From: Ornithinimicrobium faecis
GTDB taxonomy: Bacteria > Actinomycetota > Actinomycetes > Actinomycetales > Dermatophilaceae
Reading direction: 5' to 3'
Assembly: GCF_023923225.1 (NCBI RefSeq)
Contig: NZ_CP099489.1
Span: forward strand, 1,116,001-1,180,000
DNA: 64,000 nucleotides
Notes under the pieces: generated by a model
The model's input: the letters and a program-made list of their open reading frames with translations, nothing else
What the model was told of the DNA's origin: nothing
Database searches by the model: none
Made by a program: the position numbers and the translations under genes
Part shown: piece after piece, positions 57,183-64,000 of the stretch
How positions within the stretch are numbered: position 1 is the stretch's first letter
How the letters are laid out: each line of letters starts with the position of its first letter

Positions 57183-58289
57183 TCAGGGACGCGCGGACGG
57201 GGTGAGGGTGTCGAGGCGATTGCCCTGTGCATCCACCTCGAACAGGGTGCTGCCGGGGGGCACCTTCGCCCACGCAAAGCGTGTCTCACCGTCACTGGAC
57301 TCGCCATGACGGACCACGGCTGGTGGACTGTCCGCTGGGGTCTCGACCGCGAGGTCGACACCGTCGCGCAGGAGCGCAAGATGCTCGTAGGTGCCGTCAT
57401 CGTGCTCGGCGCCGATCGAGCCGCCGAGGTCGCCGACCTCTGCGTGCCCGTGCTCCTCGGTCGCGCCGGGCAACCAGAGATTCCAGGACCCCTGCAGGGC
57501 CTGCGCGACCAGGGGCACCTCCTCACCGGGATCGCTGTCGAAGGTGACGACGTCGTGGACGTGCAGCCACTGCACGTGTCCGGTCCCCGAAGGATCGGTC
57601 CAGGCCACCCCCAGGGTCTGCGCAAGGTCTGCTCCGGCATGAGCCGCATAGGCCTCCAGGGCGGTGCCCGGCAGAGGTTCCCGCTGCACCTCTGGCGAGG
57701 CACCCCGGCTCAGGAAGCGCAGGTCGGTCACGTCCGCCCCCACCACCCCGAAGTGCAGGGTGTCCCTCTCGCTGAGTGTCACGAGGCCCGGCTGCAGGCG
57801 CTCGCCGTGCTGCAGGGCAGCAAGGTCGTCAGCTGCGTACTGGGCGGGTGCCTCGACATGAGTGAGGCGGCCTGTCTCGCCCAGCAGAGCGAAGGCCACG
57901 CGTGAGACGTCTTCGCTGCAGGTGTCCAGGGCCACCACAGTCTCCCCCTCGGGAGCGGAGGGCCACACGGTGACCGGCACCTCGGCATACGAGACCGAGT
58001 CGAGGTTGATCTGGGTGGTGCCGTCCTCGCCGGTTGTGATGCCCTGACAGGCACTGAGCCACGGGGCGGCCGGCAACACGCCGAGCGGCCCCGGGGTGAT
58101 CCCGGTGCCCCACAGTGCGCAGACCCCGACCGCTGCCGCAGCGAGCCCGGCAGTGATGCCGCGACGGGTGCGGCGCCGGCGGTCCACCCGCTGCACGGAG
58201 GTGAGCACCTGGTCGACGTCGAGCTGCAGGTCGGGAGGGGAGGGCACGGAGCGCAGCGCATCCCCCAGGTCGTGCTCGTTGGTGATCAT
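57183..58289 (-). CDS. Membrane protein coupled to SigE-type sigma factor (anti-sigma-like)
   Basis: The 368-aa protein has a cytoplasmic N-terminus (~38 aa, LDVDQVLTSVQRVDRRRR), one membrane helix (GITAGLAAAAVGVCALWG) and a large extracellular domain of unknown fold. It overlaps the sigma factor gene by 4 nt (ATGA) and has the topology of an anti-sigma or sigma-linked regulator, though the usual zinc HxxxCxxC motif is missing. Similar pairs occur in many actinobacteria with SigE-family sigma factors. Confidence 0.75.
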   Translation of the reverse strand: MITNEHDLGDALRSVPSPPDLQLDVDQVLTSVQRVDRRRRTRRGITAGLAAAAVGVCALWGTGITPGPLGVLPAAPWLSACQGITTGEDGTTQINLDSVSYAEVPVTVWPSAPEGETVVALDTCSEDVSRVAFALLGETGRLTHVEAPAQYAADDLAALQHGERLQPGLVTLSERDTLHFGVVGADVTDLRFLSRGASPEVQREPLPGTALEAYAAHAGADLAQTLGVAWTDPSGTGHVQWLHVHDVVTFDSDPGEEVPLVAQALQGSWNLWLPGATEEHGHAEVGDLGGSIGAEHDDGTYEHLALLRDGVDLAVETPADSPPAVVRHGESSDGETRFAWAKVPPGSTLFEVDAQGNRLDTLTPSARP

Positions 58290-58810
58290 CGGATCCCCTC
58301 ATCAATGGTGGCGAAATGCCCTCGGAGACTGGCCAGCCCACGGGCAGCCGTGCTCTTGACGGTCCCCACGGCGATGTCGAGCTGGTCCGCGACGGCCGCC
58401 TCGGACTGGTCGCAGTAGTAGCGAAGGACGACGACTCGCCGCTGCTGCTCGGGCAGTCGGGCCAGGGCGGCCATGAGCTCCTGCTGGTCGACGACATCAT
58501 CGGCCAGGTGTCGGGGAGGAGCCTGGGGCACGGGCGCTGCCTCCGGCTCGGTGGTGTGGTCGACCAGCACCTCGCGGCGTCGCTTGCGCCAGGTGTCGCG
58601 CTGCTGGTTGACCAGGACCGTGCGGGTGTAGGCCATCGCCTCGTTCGGACGCACCCTGGCCCAGGCCGTGTAGGTCTTGGTCAGGGAGGCCTGCACCAGC
58701 TCCTTGGCCTGCTCGACGTCGCCGGTGATGAACCACGCGATGCGCAGGAGCTCCGGGCTCGCCCGCTGGACGAACGCGGTGAACTCCGCATCGCGCCGTC
58801 GCTTGCTCAT
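58286..58810 (-). CDS. SigE-family ECF RNA polymerase sigma factor
   Basis: The 174-aa sigma-70 factor is of the SigE (SACE-type) ECF family: region 2 FTAFVQRASPELLRIAWFITGD and region 4 LPEQQRRVVVLRYYCDQSEAAVADQLDIAVGTVKS (quoted in parts: LRYYCDQSEAAVADQLD). ATG 58810 has GGAGGA upstream. It is followed by the coupled membrane gene. A 33-bp repeat array lies upstream at 58891. Confidence 0.9.
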   Translation of the reverse strand: MSKRRRDAEFTAFVQRASPELLRIAWFITGDVEQAKELVQASLTKTYTAWARVRPNEAMAYTRTVLVNQQRDTWRKRRREVLVDHTTEPEAAPVPQAPPRHLADDVVDQQELMAALARLPEQQRRVVVLRYYCDQSEAAVADQLDIAVGTVKSTAARGLASLRGHFATIDEGIR

Positions 58811-58890
58811 CCCGTCTCCTCCGCCTGGTTCACACACCCCCTACGTGGCAGGTGCCCACAAGGTTGCCTCATGGCGAGGATTCGCTGGCC

Positions 58891-59011
58891 GACGCGCTCG
58901 GTGGGGGTGATTTCTCGCCACACGATGCGCTCGGTGGAGTTGTGGGGGACAACACGACGCGCTCGGTGGGGGTGAATTCTCGCAACACGACGCGCTCGGT
59001 CGATAGAGAGG
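58891..59011. repeat. 32-33-bp tandem repeat upstream of sigma factor gene
   Basis: The core GCGCTCGG occurs at 58894, 58927, 58959 and 58992 (periods 33, 32, 33). The linking text is like GTGGGGGTGAATTCTCGCAA and CACGAC. It fills the 205-nt gap between the sigma factor start and the convergent-side WYL gene end. Confidence 0.88.
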
Positions 59012-59015
59012 GAGG

Positions 59016-59987
59016 TCAGGTGAGGCTGCTGGCGCCCGTTGACACCCCGCGAGCGACGCGGGTGGCGATCTGCTCGAAGGCCTGCGTCAGCTCCGGCGGG
59101 CCGAGCACCTCGAAGTCGGCCTCGAACAGCAGCAGCCAGGCGGCCAGGGAGCCGTAGGACCATGAGCCGATTTCGACGCGGCAGCTGTCCGCTGTCAGCG
59201 CGGTGACCGTGCCCTGGTCCAGGCCCAGCCAGCGGGCCACGTCTCGGGCCGGGGCGTGCAGGATCACCGAACCCTGCGCGGGCCAGGTCCGGTTCTCCGC
59301 GAAGGGGCTCAGCAGCGCATCGACCTGCTCGTCGGTCAGCTCGCGCGGGGTGAATCGCGGCCCCACCGGGATCTTGGGGGTCAGCCGGTCCAGCCGGAAG
59401 GTCCGCCAGGCGTCGCGGTCGAGATCCCAGGCCACGACATACCAGCGCCGTCCCCAACTGACCAGGCGGTGCGGCTCGGTGTCCCGACGAGTCTGTGCCC
59501 CGTCCTTGGCGGTGTAGTCGAAGCGCAGCCGCTGGTGGTCGCGGCACGCCCGGCCGACCTCGAGCAGGACCTCGCCGTCGACCGACTGCTGCTGCGATCC
59601 GCCGCGCAGCGCGGTCACCTGCAGCGCGTCCACCCGGTGCCGGAGCCGGGCGGGCATCACCTGGCGGATGGTGGCCAGCGCCCGCAGTGCCGCCTCCTCG
59701 ATGCCGGAGATGCCGCTCGTGGCGGTCTGCAGCGCGACGGACACCGCGACCGCCTGCTCGTCGTCGAAGAGCATCGGCGGCAGGTCCGCGCCCGGGGCCA
59801 ACCGATAGCCGCCGGCCGGGCCCTTGGTGGTCTGCACCGGATAGCCCAGCTCGCGCAGCCGGTCCACGTCGCGGCGCACCGTGCGCGGTGTCACCTCCAG
59901 CCGCTCGGCGAGCGCCATCCCGGGCCAGTCCCGCCTGGACTGCAGCAGTGACAGCAGGGTCAGCAGTCGTCCCGATGGTGTCGTCAT
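59016..59987 (-). CDS. WYL-domain transcriptional regulator
   Basis: The 323-aa regulator has an N-terminal HTH_11 winged helix (GMALAERLEVTPRTVRRDVDRL), a central WYL domain (RLRFDYTAKDGAQTRRDTEPH and GRRWYVVAWDLDRDAWRTFR, quoted in part) and a WCX C-terminal region. WYL domains bind nucleic acids or small ligands. It is divergent from a DrrA-type exporter, with a dyad in between, and probably regulates it. Confidence 0.9.
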   Translation of the reverse strand: MTTPSGRLLTLLSLLQSRRDWPGMALAERLEVTPRTVRRDVDRLRELGYPVQTTKGPAGGYRLAPGADLPPMLFDDEQAVAVSVALQTATSGISGIEEAALRALATIRQVMPARLRHRVDALQVTALRGGSQQQSVDGEVLLEVGRACRDHQRLRFDYTAKDGAQTRRDTEPHRLVSWGRRWYVVAWDLDRDAWRTFRLDRLTPKIPVGPRFTPRELTDEQVDALLSPFAENRTWPAQGSVILHAPARDVARWLGLDQGTVTALTADSCRVEIGSWSYGSLAAWLLLFEADFEVLGPPELTQAFEQIATRVARGVSTGASSLT

Positions 59988-59998
59988 GTCTTCAATAG

Positions 59999-60039
59999 TA
60001 GAGACGGTAGAGGACAGAAACTGACCTCCACCGTCTCTA
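59999..60039. promoter_or_regulatory. Dyad between WYL regulator and ABC exporter
   Basis: TAGAGACGGTAGAGG (59999-60013) and CCTCCACCGTCTCTA (60025-60039) are inverted at 14 of 15 positions with an 11-nt spacer. It lies in the 87-nt divergent promoter region and is the probable WYL operator. Confidence 0.75.
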
Positions 60040-60074
60040 ACGTGGTGTGGGTCGAATCAACCACTGGAGGCGCC

Positions 60075-61082
60075 ATGATCCACGCAGCAGGACTCACCAA
60101 GGACTTCACGATCGGACGCCAGGAGATCGTCCATGCCGTCCGCGGCATCGACCTGCGGGTCGAGGAGGGTGAGGTGGTCGCCCTGCTCGGTCCCAACGGG
60201 GCGGGCAAGACCACGAGTATGCGGATGCTCACCACCCTCATCGAGCCCACCTCGGGCACGGCAAAGGTCGCCGGGTATGACGTGGCACGGCAGCCCGCCC
60301 AGGTGCGCAAACACCTCGGTTATGTCGGCCAGGGCAACGGTGCCGGACACACCCAGCGCGTGGGGGACGAGCTCTATGCCCAGGGCGTCATCTACGGCCT
60401 GGACCGCCGGACCGCGCGCTCGCGGGGCACCGAGCTGCTGGAGGCCCTGGACCTGCGCGGGATGCACAAGCGCAAGGTCACCGATCTCTCAGGGGGACAG
60501 CGGCGCCGGCTCGATGTCGCGATGGGCCTGGTCCACGCACCGCCGCTGCTGGTGCTGGACGAGCCCTCGACGGGTCTGGACCCGCAGAACCGGGCCAACC
60601 TCTGGGAGCACATCACCCGGCTGCGCACCGAGCACGCCATGACGGTGCTGCTCAGCACCCACTATCTGGACGAGGCGGACACGATGGCAGACCGGGTCGT
60701 GATCGTGGACCACGGGCAGGTCATCGCCGACGACACCCCGGAGGCACTGAAGAGCCAGCACGCCGCGGACCGGCTGACCGTCACCACCACCGGGGAGGCT
60801 GCGGCCCGGACCCTGGCGGAGGTCGTCGGCCGGTGGGCTGCCACCACCCAGGTCGAGGTCACCGGACCCGTCGTCACCGCGACGATCACCCACGGCGCCG
60901 CGCGGGTCAGCGAGCTGGTGCACGCCGCAGACGACGCGGAGCTCCAGCTCACCGAGGTCCAGGTGCGCCGCCCGACGCTCGACGACGTCTTCCTCACCCT
61001 GACCGGGCGGAGTCTGCGCGAGGCCAACCAGACCGGCACCGACGACACCCCCGCCCACGACGCCACGGAGGTGGCGGCATGA
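60075..61082 (+). CDS. ABC exporter ATP-binding protein, daunorubicin-resistance (DrrA) type
   Basis: The 335-aa ATPase has Walker A LGPNGAGKTTSMRM, signature LSGGQRRRLDVAMG, Walker B LLVLDEPSTGLDP and the H-loop STHYLDEAD. The C-terminal ~90 residues after VIADDTPEALK form the DrrA-type regulatory domain. ATG 60075 has GGAGG 4 nt upstream. It overlaps the permease start by 4 nt; together they likely export a hydrophobic drug or lipid. Confidence 0.92.
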   Translation: MIHAAGLTKDFTIGRQEIVHAVRGIDLRVEEGEVVALLGPNGAGKTTSMRMLTTLIEPTSGTAKVAGYDVARQPAQVRKHLGYVGQGNGAGHTQRVGDELYAQGVIYGLDRRTARSRGTELLEALDLRGMHKRKVTDLSGGQRRRLDVAMGLVHAPPLLVLDEPSTGLDPQNRANLWEHITRLRTEHAMTVLLSTHYLDEADTMADRVVIVDHGQVIADDTPEALKSQHAADRLTVTTTGEAAARTLAEVVGRWAATTQVEVTGPVVTATITHGAARVSELVHAADDAELQLTEVQVRRPTLDDVFLTLTGRSLREANQTGTDDTPAHDATEVAA

Positions 61083-61936
61083 CCATGGCGACCCAAACCC
61101 AGAACCCAGGCCCCGGAGGACGAGACATGACCACCCAGACCCAGCTGTCGGCATACGACCTCGTGGCGGAACGCCGCTCGTTTGTCAGTGACACCGGCAT
61201 CGTGCTCATGCGCGAGCTGCGACCGATGCTGCACGACCCGTTCTCCGTGCTGTTCAGCCTGGTCCAGCCGATCTTCTTCCTGGCGCTGTTCGGGCCGCTG
61301 CTGTCCGGCAACCTCGGTGGGGGCGTCCCAGGCGGTGATGTGTGGCAGTGGTTCGTCCCGGCGATCCTGGTGATGACCTCGCTCTTTGGCTCCTCGGTGG
61401 TCGGCTCCAACCTGCTCTATGAGATGCAGACTGGCGCCCACGAGCGGATGCTGGTCACGCCGCTGAGCCGGTCTGCTCAGCTGGTCGGACGCGCGCTGAA
61501 GGAGATCGTCACGCTCCTCGCGCAGGCGGCACTGATCGTGCTCGTCATGCTGCCGTTCGGGTTCACCCTCTATCCGGTCGGGGCCGTCCTGGGGCTGGCG
61601 CTGCTCGGCGTCCTCGGAGTCGGGTTGGGCTCGCTGAGCTATGCGCTGGCGATCGCCGTCCGCAAGCAGGACTGGATGTTCTGGGTGGTGCAGCAGACCG
61701 TGCTCTTCCCGGTGATGATCCTGTCCGGGATGCTGCTGCCGCTGGACGGCGGGCCGGGCTGGATGCGGGCGTTGTCGAGCGTGAATCCACTGACCTATGT
61801 CGTGGAGGCCGAGCGCGCCCTGTTTGCCGGTGACCTGGCCAACACCGACGTCCTGTGGGGTGCCGTCGCGGCTGGTCTGACGGCCCTCATCGGGCTCACT
61901 GTGGGGATCCGCGCCATGCAGGGCAGCGCCGGCTGA
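61079..61936 (+). CDS. ABC-2 type permease (DrrB type)
   Basis: The 285-aa membrane protein has about six helices with an ABC-2 signature: a conserved YEMQTGAHERMLVTPLSRSA motif and the LLPLDGGPGWMRALSSVNPLTY segment (quoted in part: WMRALSSVNPLTY). ATG 61079 has GGAGGT 7 nt upstream and overlaps the ATPase stop; ATG 61127 with GGAGGA is an alternative start. Confidence 0.9.
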   Translation: MTMATQTQNPGPGGRDMTTQTQLSAYDLVAERRSFVSDTGIVLMRELRPMLHDPFSVLFSLVQPIFFLALFGPLLSGNLGGGVPGGDVWQWFVPAILVMTSLFGSSVVGSNLLYEMQTGAHERMLVTPLSRSAQLVGRALKEIVTLLAQAALIVLVMLPFGFTLYPVGAVLGLALLGVLGVGLGSLSYALAIAVRKQDWMFWVVQQTVLFPVMILSGMLLPLDGGPGWMRALSSVNPLTYVVEAERALFAGDLANTDVLWGAVAAGLTALIGLTVGIRAMQGSAG

Positions 61937-62013
61937 TCCGCTCGTGGGCGATGTGGCGTGCGCGGGTGTCCCTGTGCTAGACACGAGGGCTGTCTGCAGG
62001 GAGGGGAACTGTC

Positions 62014-62814
62014 ATGCGCTGGAATCTGCCAACTCGACTTCACTGGCTCGGGATGATCATCTTCGGGGTGATCTTTGCCGCGCTCGGGGTCGGTGCAGCG
62101 GTCCTGGCGATCGCGGTCATGACCGAAATGGCCGACCGTCTCGCGTTCGCGTTCGGCGCCGTGCTCTGTCTCGTGGTGGGCGGCATTGCCCTCTTCTTCG
62201 CGCCCCGTGCCAAGCGCGAGATGGGCACGAAGCTCACTGATCTGCGGCCGGCCGCCCCGGAGCAGGTCGCCACGGATCCGGAGAAGCCGTGGCCGCTCGC
62301 CGCGGTCGCGTCGGAGTTGGCCTATGCCCTCCGGGAGACGCCCTACGTCGTGGCGCACAACGACGAGGTGATCCAGGTGAACTGGGACCTGCAGGACAGG
62401 TCCTGGTGGGTGGCGGCCCAGAAGAACGGCACCACCCGCGCCTTTGAGACCCGCCTGGTCATGGCGGGTCCGGGCAAGGTGACCCGCACGGATCACTATC
62501 TCGCCCTCGACTGGCAGGCCGGGGTGCCGGTCCTCGGCGCCGCGACGGGCAGCAGCAGTGGCGGTCGCGTGTGGCGTTATGAGAAGCGCATCGAGTTGGG
62601 CACCAGTCGTGAGGGCGTCACCAAGCCGGTCGACTACACCTTCAACACGGCCGACCTGAACGAGCCGCTGCAGGTGGTTCTCGACCGTGCCGGATGGATC
62701 AAGCCCACGCTGGGCGCCGAGGCCAAGGGTGCCCTCATCGTGGGGTTGATCGGTGCCTCCGCGATCCCGTTGGTGCCGCTGGCCTTCCTGATCAAGTGGT
62801 GGCTGGATCGCTGA
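62014..62814 (+). CDS. Hypothetical membrane protein
   Basis: The 266-aa protein has two N-terminal membrane helices (LGMIIFGVIFAALGVGAAVL, AFAFGAVLCLVVGGIALFF) and a C-terminal one (GLIGASAIPLVPLAFLIKW). Between them is a ~150-aa soluble region with EVIQVNWDLQDRSWWVAAQ, the pattern of a PH-like or lipocalin-like beta domain. No family is recognised. The ATG has GGAGGGG upstream. Confidence 0.7.
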   Translation: MRWNLPTRLHWLGMIIFGVIFAALGVGAAVLAIAVMTEMADRLAFAFGAVLCLVVGGIALFFAPRAKREMGTKLTDLRPAAPEQVATDPEKPWPLAAVASELAYALRETPYVVAHNDEVIQVNWDLQDRSWWVAAQKNGTTRAFETRLVMAGPGKVTRTDHYLALDWQAGVPVLGAATGSSSGGRVWRYEKRIELGTSREGVTKPVDYTFNTADLNEPLQVVLDRAGWIKPTLGAEAKGALIVGLIGASAIPLVPLAFLIKWWLDR

Positions 62815-62885
62815 GTCACGGGACCAGCCGGGTGGGTGGTCAAAACCCCTGCACAGTGTCAGTCGTCCGGTCTAGCGTGACTGGC

Positions 62886-63440
62886 ATGACGACTGAGCCG
62901 CACGAGACGACAGGATCCACCGAGCGCGAGACTCTCATCGAGATCTATGACGATCAGCGGCGCAACCTGCTGATCGCCATGCGTGGGCTTACCGAGGAGG
63001 CGGCCCGCACGCGGAGCACCTCGAGCCAGCTCACGCTGGGCGGGCTGCTCAAGCACGTCACGCTGAATGAGCAGGGCTGGATCACCACCATCACCCAGGC
63101 CGATCCCGAGGCAGTGTTCGACATGGAGGCTGCCGCCCATGCTTACGAGCTCACCGGAGACGAGACGTTCGAGCAGTGGCAGGCCGAGTTCGCAGCGCAG
63201 GCCGAGCGCACCAACGCTTTCATCCGCGAGGTCCCCGACCTGGACGCGGCGATCCCGCTGCCCAAGGCTCCGTGGGACCCCGAGCCCGGGCAGCAGAGCG
63301 TGCGCCGCATCCTGCTCCACATGTTCCGCGAGACCGCCCACCACAGCGGTCACGCCGACATCATCCGCGAGGAGCTGGACGGTGGCAACACCACGATGAC
63401 GTTGGCGCACGACGCAGGAATGACCTTCGGCGAGGGCTGA
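62886..63440 (+). CDS. DinB-family protein
   Basis: The 184-aa four-helix protein belongs to the DinB/YfiT-like family, with metal-binding histidines in LLKHVTLNEQGW and the ETAHHSGHADIIREELDG segment (quoted in part: HHSGHADIIREE). DinB proteins act as thiol-S-transferases or metal-dependent enzymes with low-molecular-weight thiols such as mycothiol. A -10-like TAGCGT ends 7 nt before the ATG with no Shine-Dalgarno, so it is possibly leaderless. Confidence 0.88.
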   Translation: MTTEPHETTGSTERETLIEIYDDQRRNLLIAMRGLTEEAARTRSTSSQLTLGGLLKHVTLNEQGWITTITQADPEAVFDMEAAAHAYELTGDETFEQWQAEFAAQAERTNAFIREVPDLDAAIPLPKAPWDPEPGQQSVRRILLHMFRETAHHSGHADIIREELDGGNTTMTLAHDAGMTFGEG

Positions 63441-63470
63441 TCGGCGTGGTGCGGGCCACGACGGTCGGCG

Positions 63471-64000
63471 TCAGGAGAAGCCCAGGAAGACCGCGGCCAC
63501 CCACAGCAGGCCTGGCACCAGCACAGCGCGCTGAGCGGTGCCGGTCGAGGGTGAGTCCTCGTGCCAGCCGCGTTGGAAGGCAGCCAGCGCCGCCATCAGC
63601 ACGATTGTCACCAGGACTGCTGCGACGGTCCATGCGACCCCGGGCAGCGCGAAGGCGGAGACGACCGAGATGACCGGCAGGGCGAAGAACACGAGCGCAC
63701 CGGCGCCGTCATGAAGTGAGTGCGCGGCGGAGAACTCTGTGGGGTCCTCGTCCTGGGCGCCCGGCGGATAGCCGCGCATCGGGTCCATCGGGATGACGGA
63801 AACCACCAGACCGAGTCCGAAGATGGTCAGCACAAGGCCCAGCATCCGGTGGTCCCCGGAGATGAGCAGCCCGACGGCGCCTGCGGTGATCGCGGCCCCG
63901 CACACCAGGAAGTTGGCGCGCTGGAGCCAGCCCCGCGGTCCCAGGGCAAGTGCGCTCACCGTGTGCCGGGTGGGGGAGTAGCCCGGTCGTGTCGCTCCGT
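63471..64000 (-). CDS. DUF998 membrane protein, 5' end outside the window
   Basis: The frame stays open to the window edge. The text YSPTRHTVSALALGPRGW matches the first conserved block of DUF998 proteins, so the apparent GTG at 63959 is probably internal. About five membrane helices are visible (VCGAAITAGAVGLLISG, LVLTIFGLGLVVSVIP, VFFALPVISVVSAFALP, VLVTIVLMAALAAF and a C-terminal one), with a loop SAAHSLHDGAGALVFF typical of the family. Function is unknown. Confidence 0.8.
   Translation of the reverse strand, partial: GATRPGYSPTRHTVSALALGPRGWLQRANFLVCGAAITAGAVGLLISGDHRMLGLVLTIFGLGLVVSVIPMDPMRGYPPGAQDEDPTEFSAAHSLHDGAGALVFFALPVISVVSAFALPGVAWTVAAVLVTIVLMAALAAFQRGWHEDSPSTGTAQRAVLVPGLLWVAAVFLGFS

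Overview
The window is very GC-rich, uses many GTG starts, packs its genes tightly with 1-4 nt start/stop overlaps, and carries actinobacterial hallmarks: WhiB7, UvrD2, UPF0182, a PDZ/Lon-like membrane protein, F420-type oxidoreductases and AccA3-type acyl-CoA carboxylase subunits. It looks like chromosomal DNA of a high-GC actinobacterium, probably in or near the Micrococcales/Intrasporangiaceae; that placement is inference. No rRNA, tRNA, complete IS element, phage or CRISPR array was seen.

1-14.5 kb is a conserved housekeeping block, in nearly the same order as the mycobacterial uvrD2-whiB7-...-PDZ protease-UPF0182 neighbourhood: uvrD2 (cut by the window edge), whiB7 behind a long leader with an upstream ORF and an intrinsic terminator, a leader-peptide-binding/E1-like protein, a HAD dehalogenase, a zinc-ribbon protein, two metallopeptidase-family proteins, a coupled SDR-moaE-PDZ/Lon operon, a PPA1309-family protein, UPF0182 and rpsT.

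14.5-27.9 kb is an accessory catabolic island. A secreted PQQ-type dehydrogenase and a divergent secreted ThuA-domain protein share an operator-like sequence with a second divergent promoter region. That region separates an IclR regulator-CoA-transferase-citryl-CoA-lyase-like operon from an aldehyde dehydrogenase-TPP enzyme-TRAP transporter operon. The island reads as one regulon for an unidentified alcohol- or 2-oxoacid-type substrate.

27.9-39 kb holds a CoA-binding protein, an F420-type oxidoreductase, an ECF transporter operon (tandem HAD protein, S component, fused ATPases, T component) opposite a LacI regulator with two perfect palindromic operators, a DUF2255 protein, and the biotin carboxylase/BCCP subunit. 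38.5-42.6 kb is an L-lactate utilisation locus (GntR regulator, permease, LldD). 42.6-49.6 kb has hydrolase, aminotransferase and DGPF/ECF-sigma genes, and an ABC transporter under a YtrA-type GntR regulator. 49.2-54.3 kb is a MerR-regulated acyl-CoA dehydrogenase/carboxyltransferase cluster with two further oxidoreductases. 54.3-64 kb contains an orphan ParD, a repeat lipoprotein, Maf, a SigE-type sigma factor with its membrane partner, a WYL-regulated drug-type ABC exporter, a DinB protein and membrane proteins.

Three short-repeat families without known function lie between and inside genes: about 18 bp near 5.6 kb, 31-32 bp near 49 kb, and a 32-33 bp family at 27.9, 31.3 and 58.9 kb. Regulators in the window sit next to recognisable dyads, so several local regulons can be read directly from the sequence.
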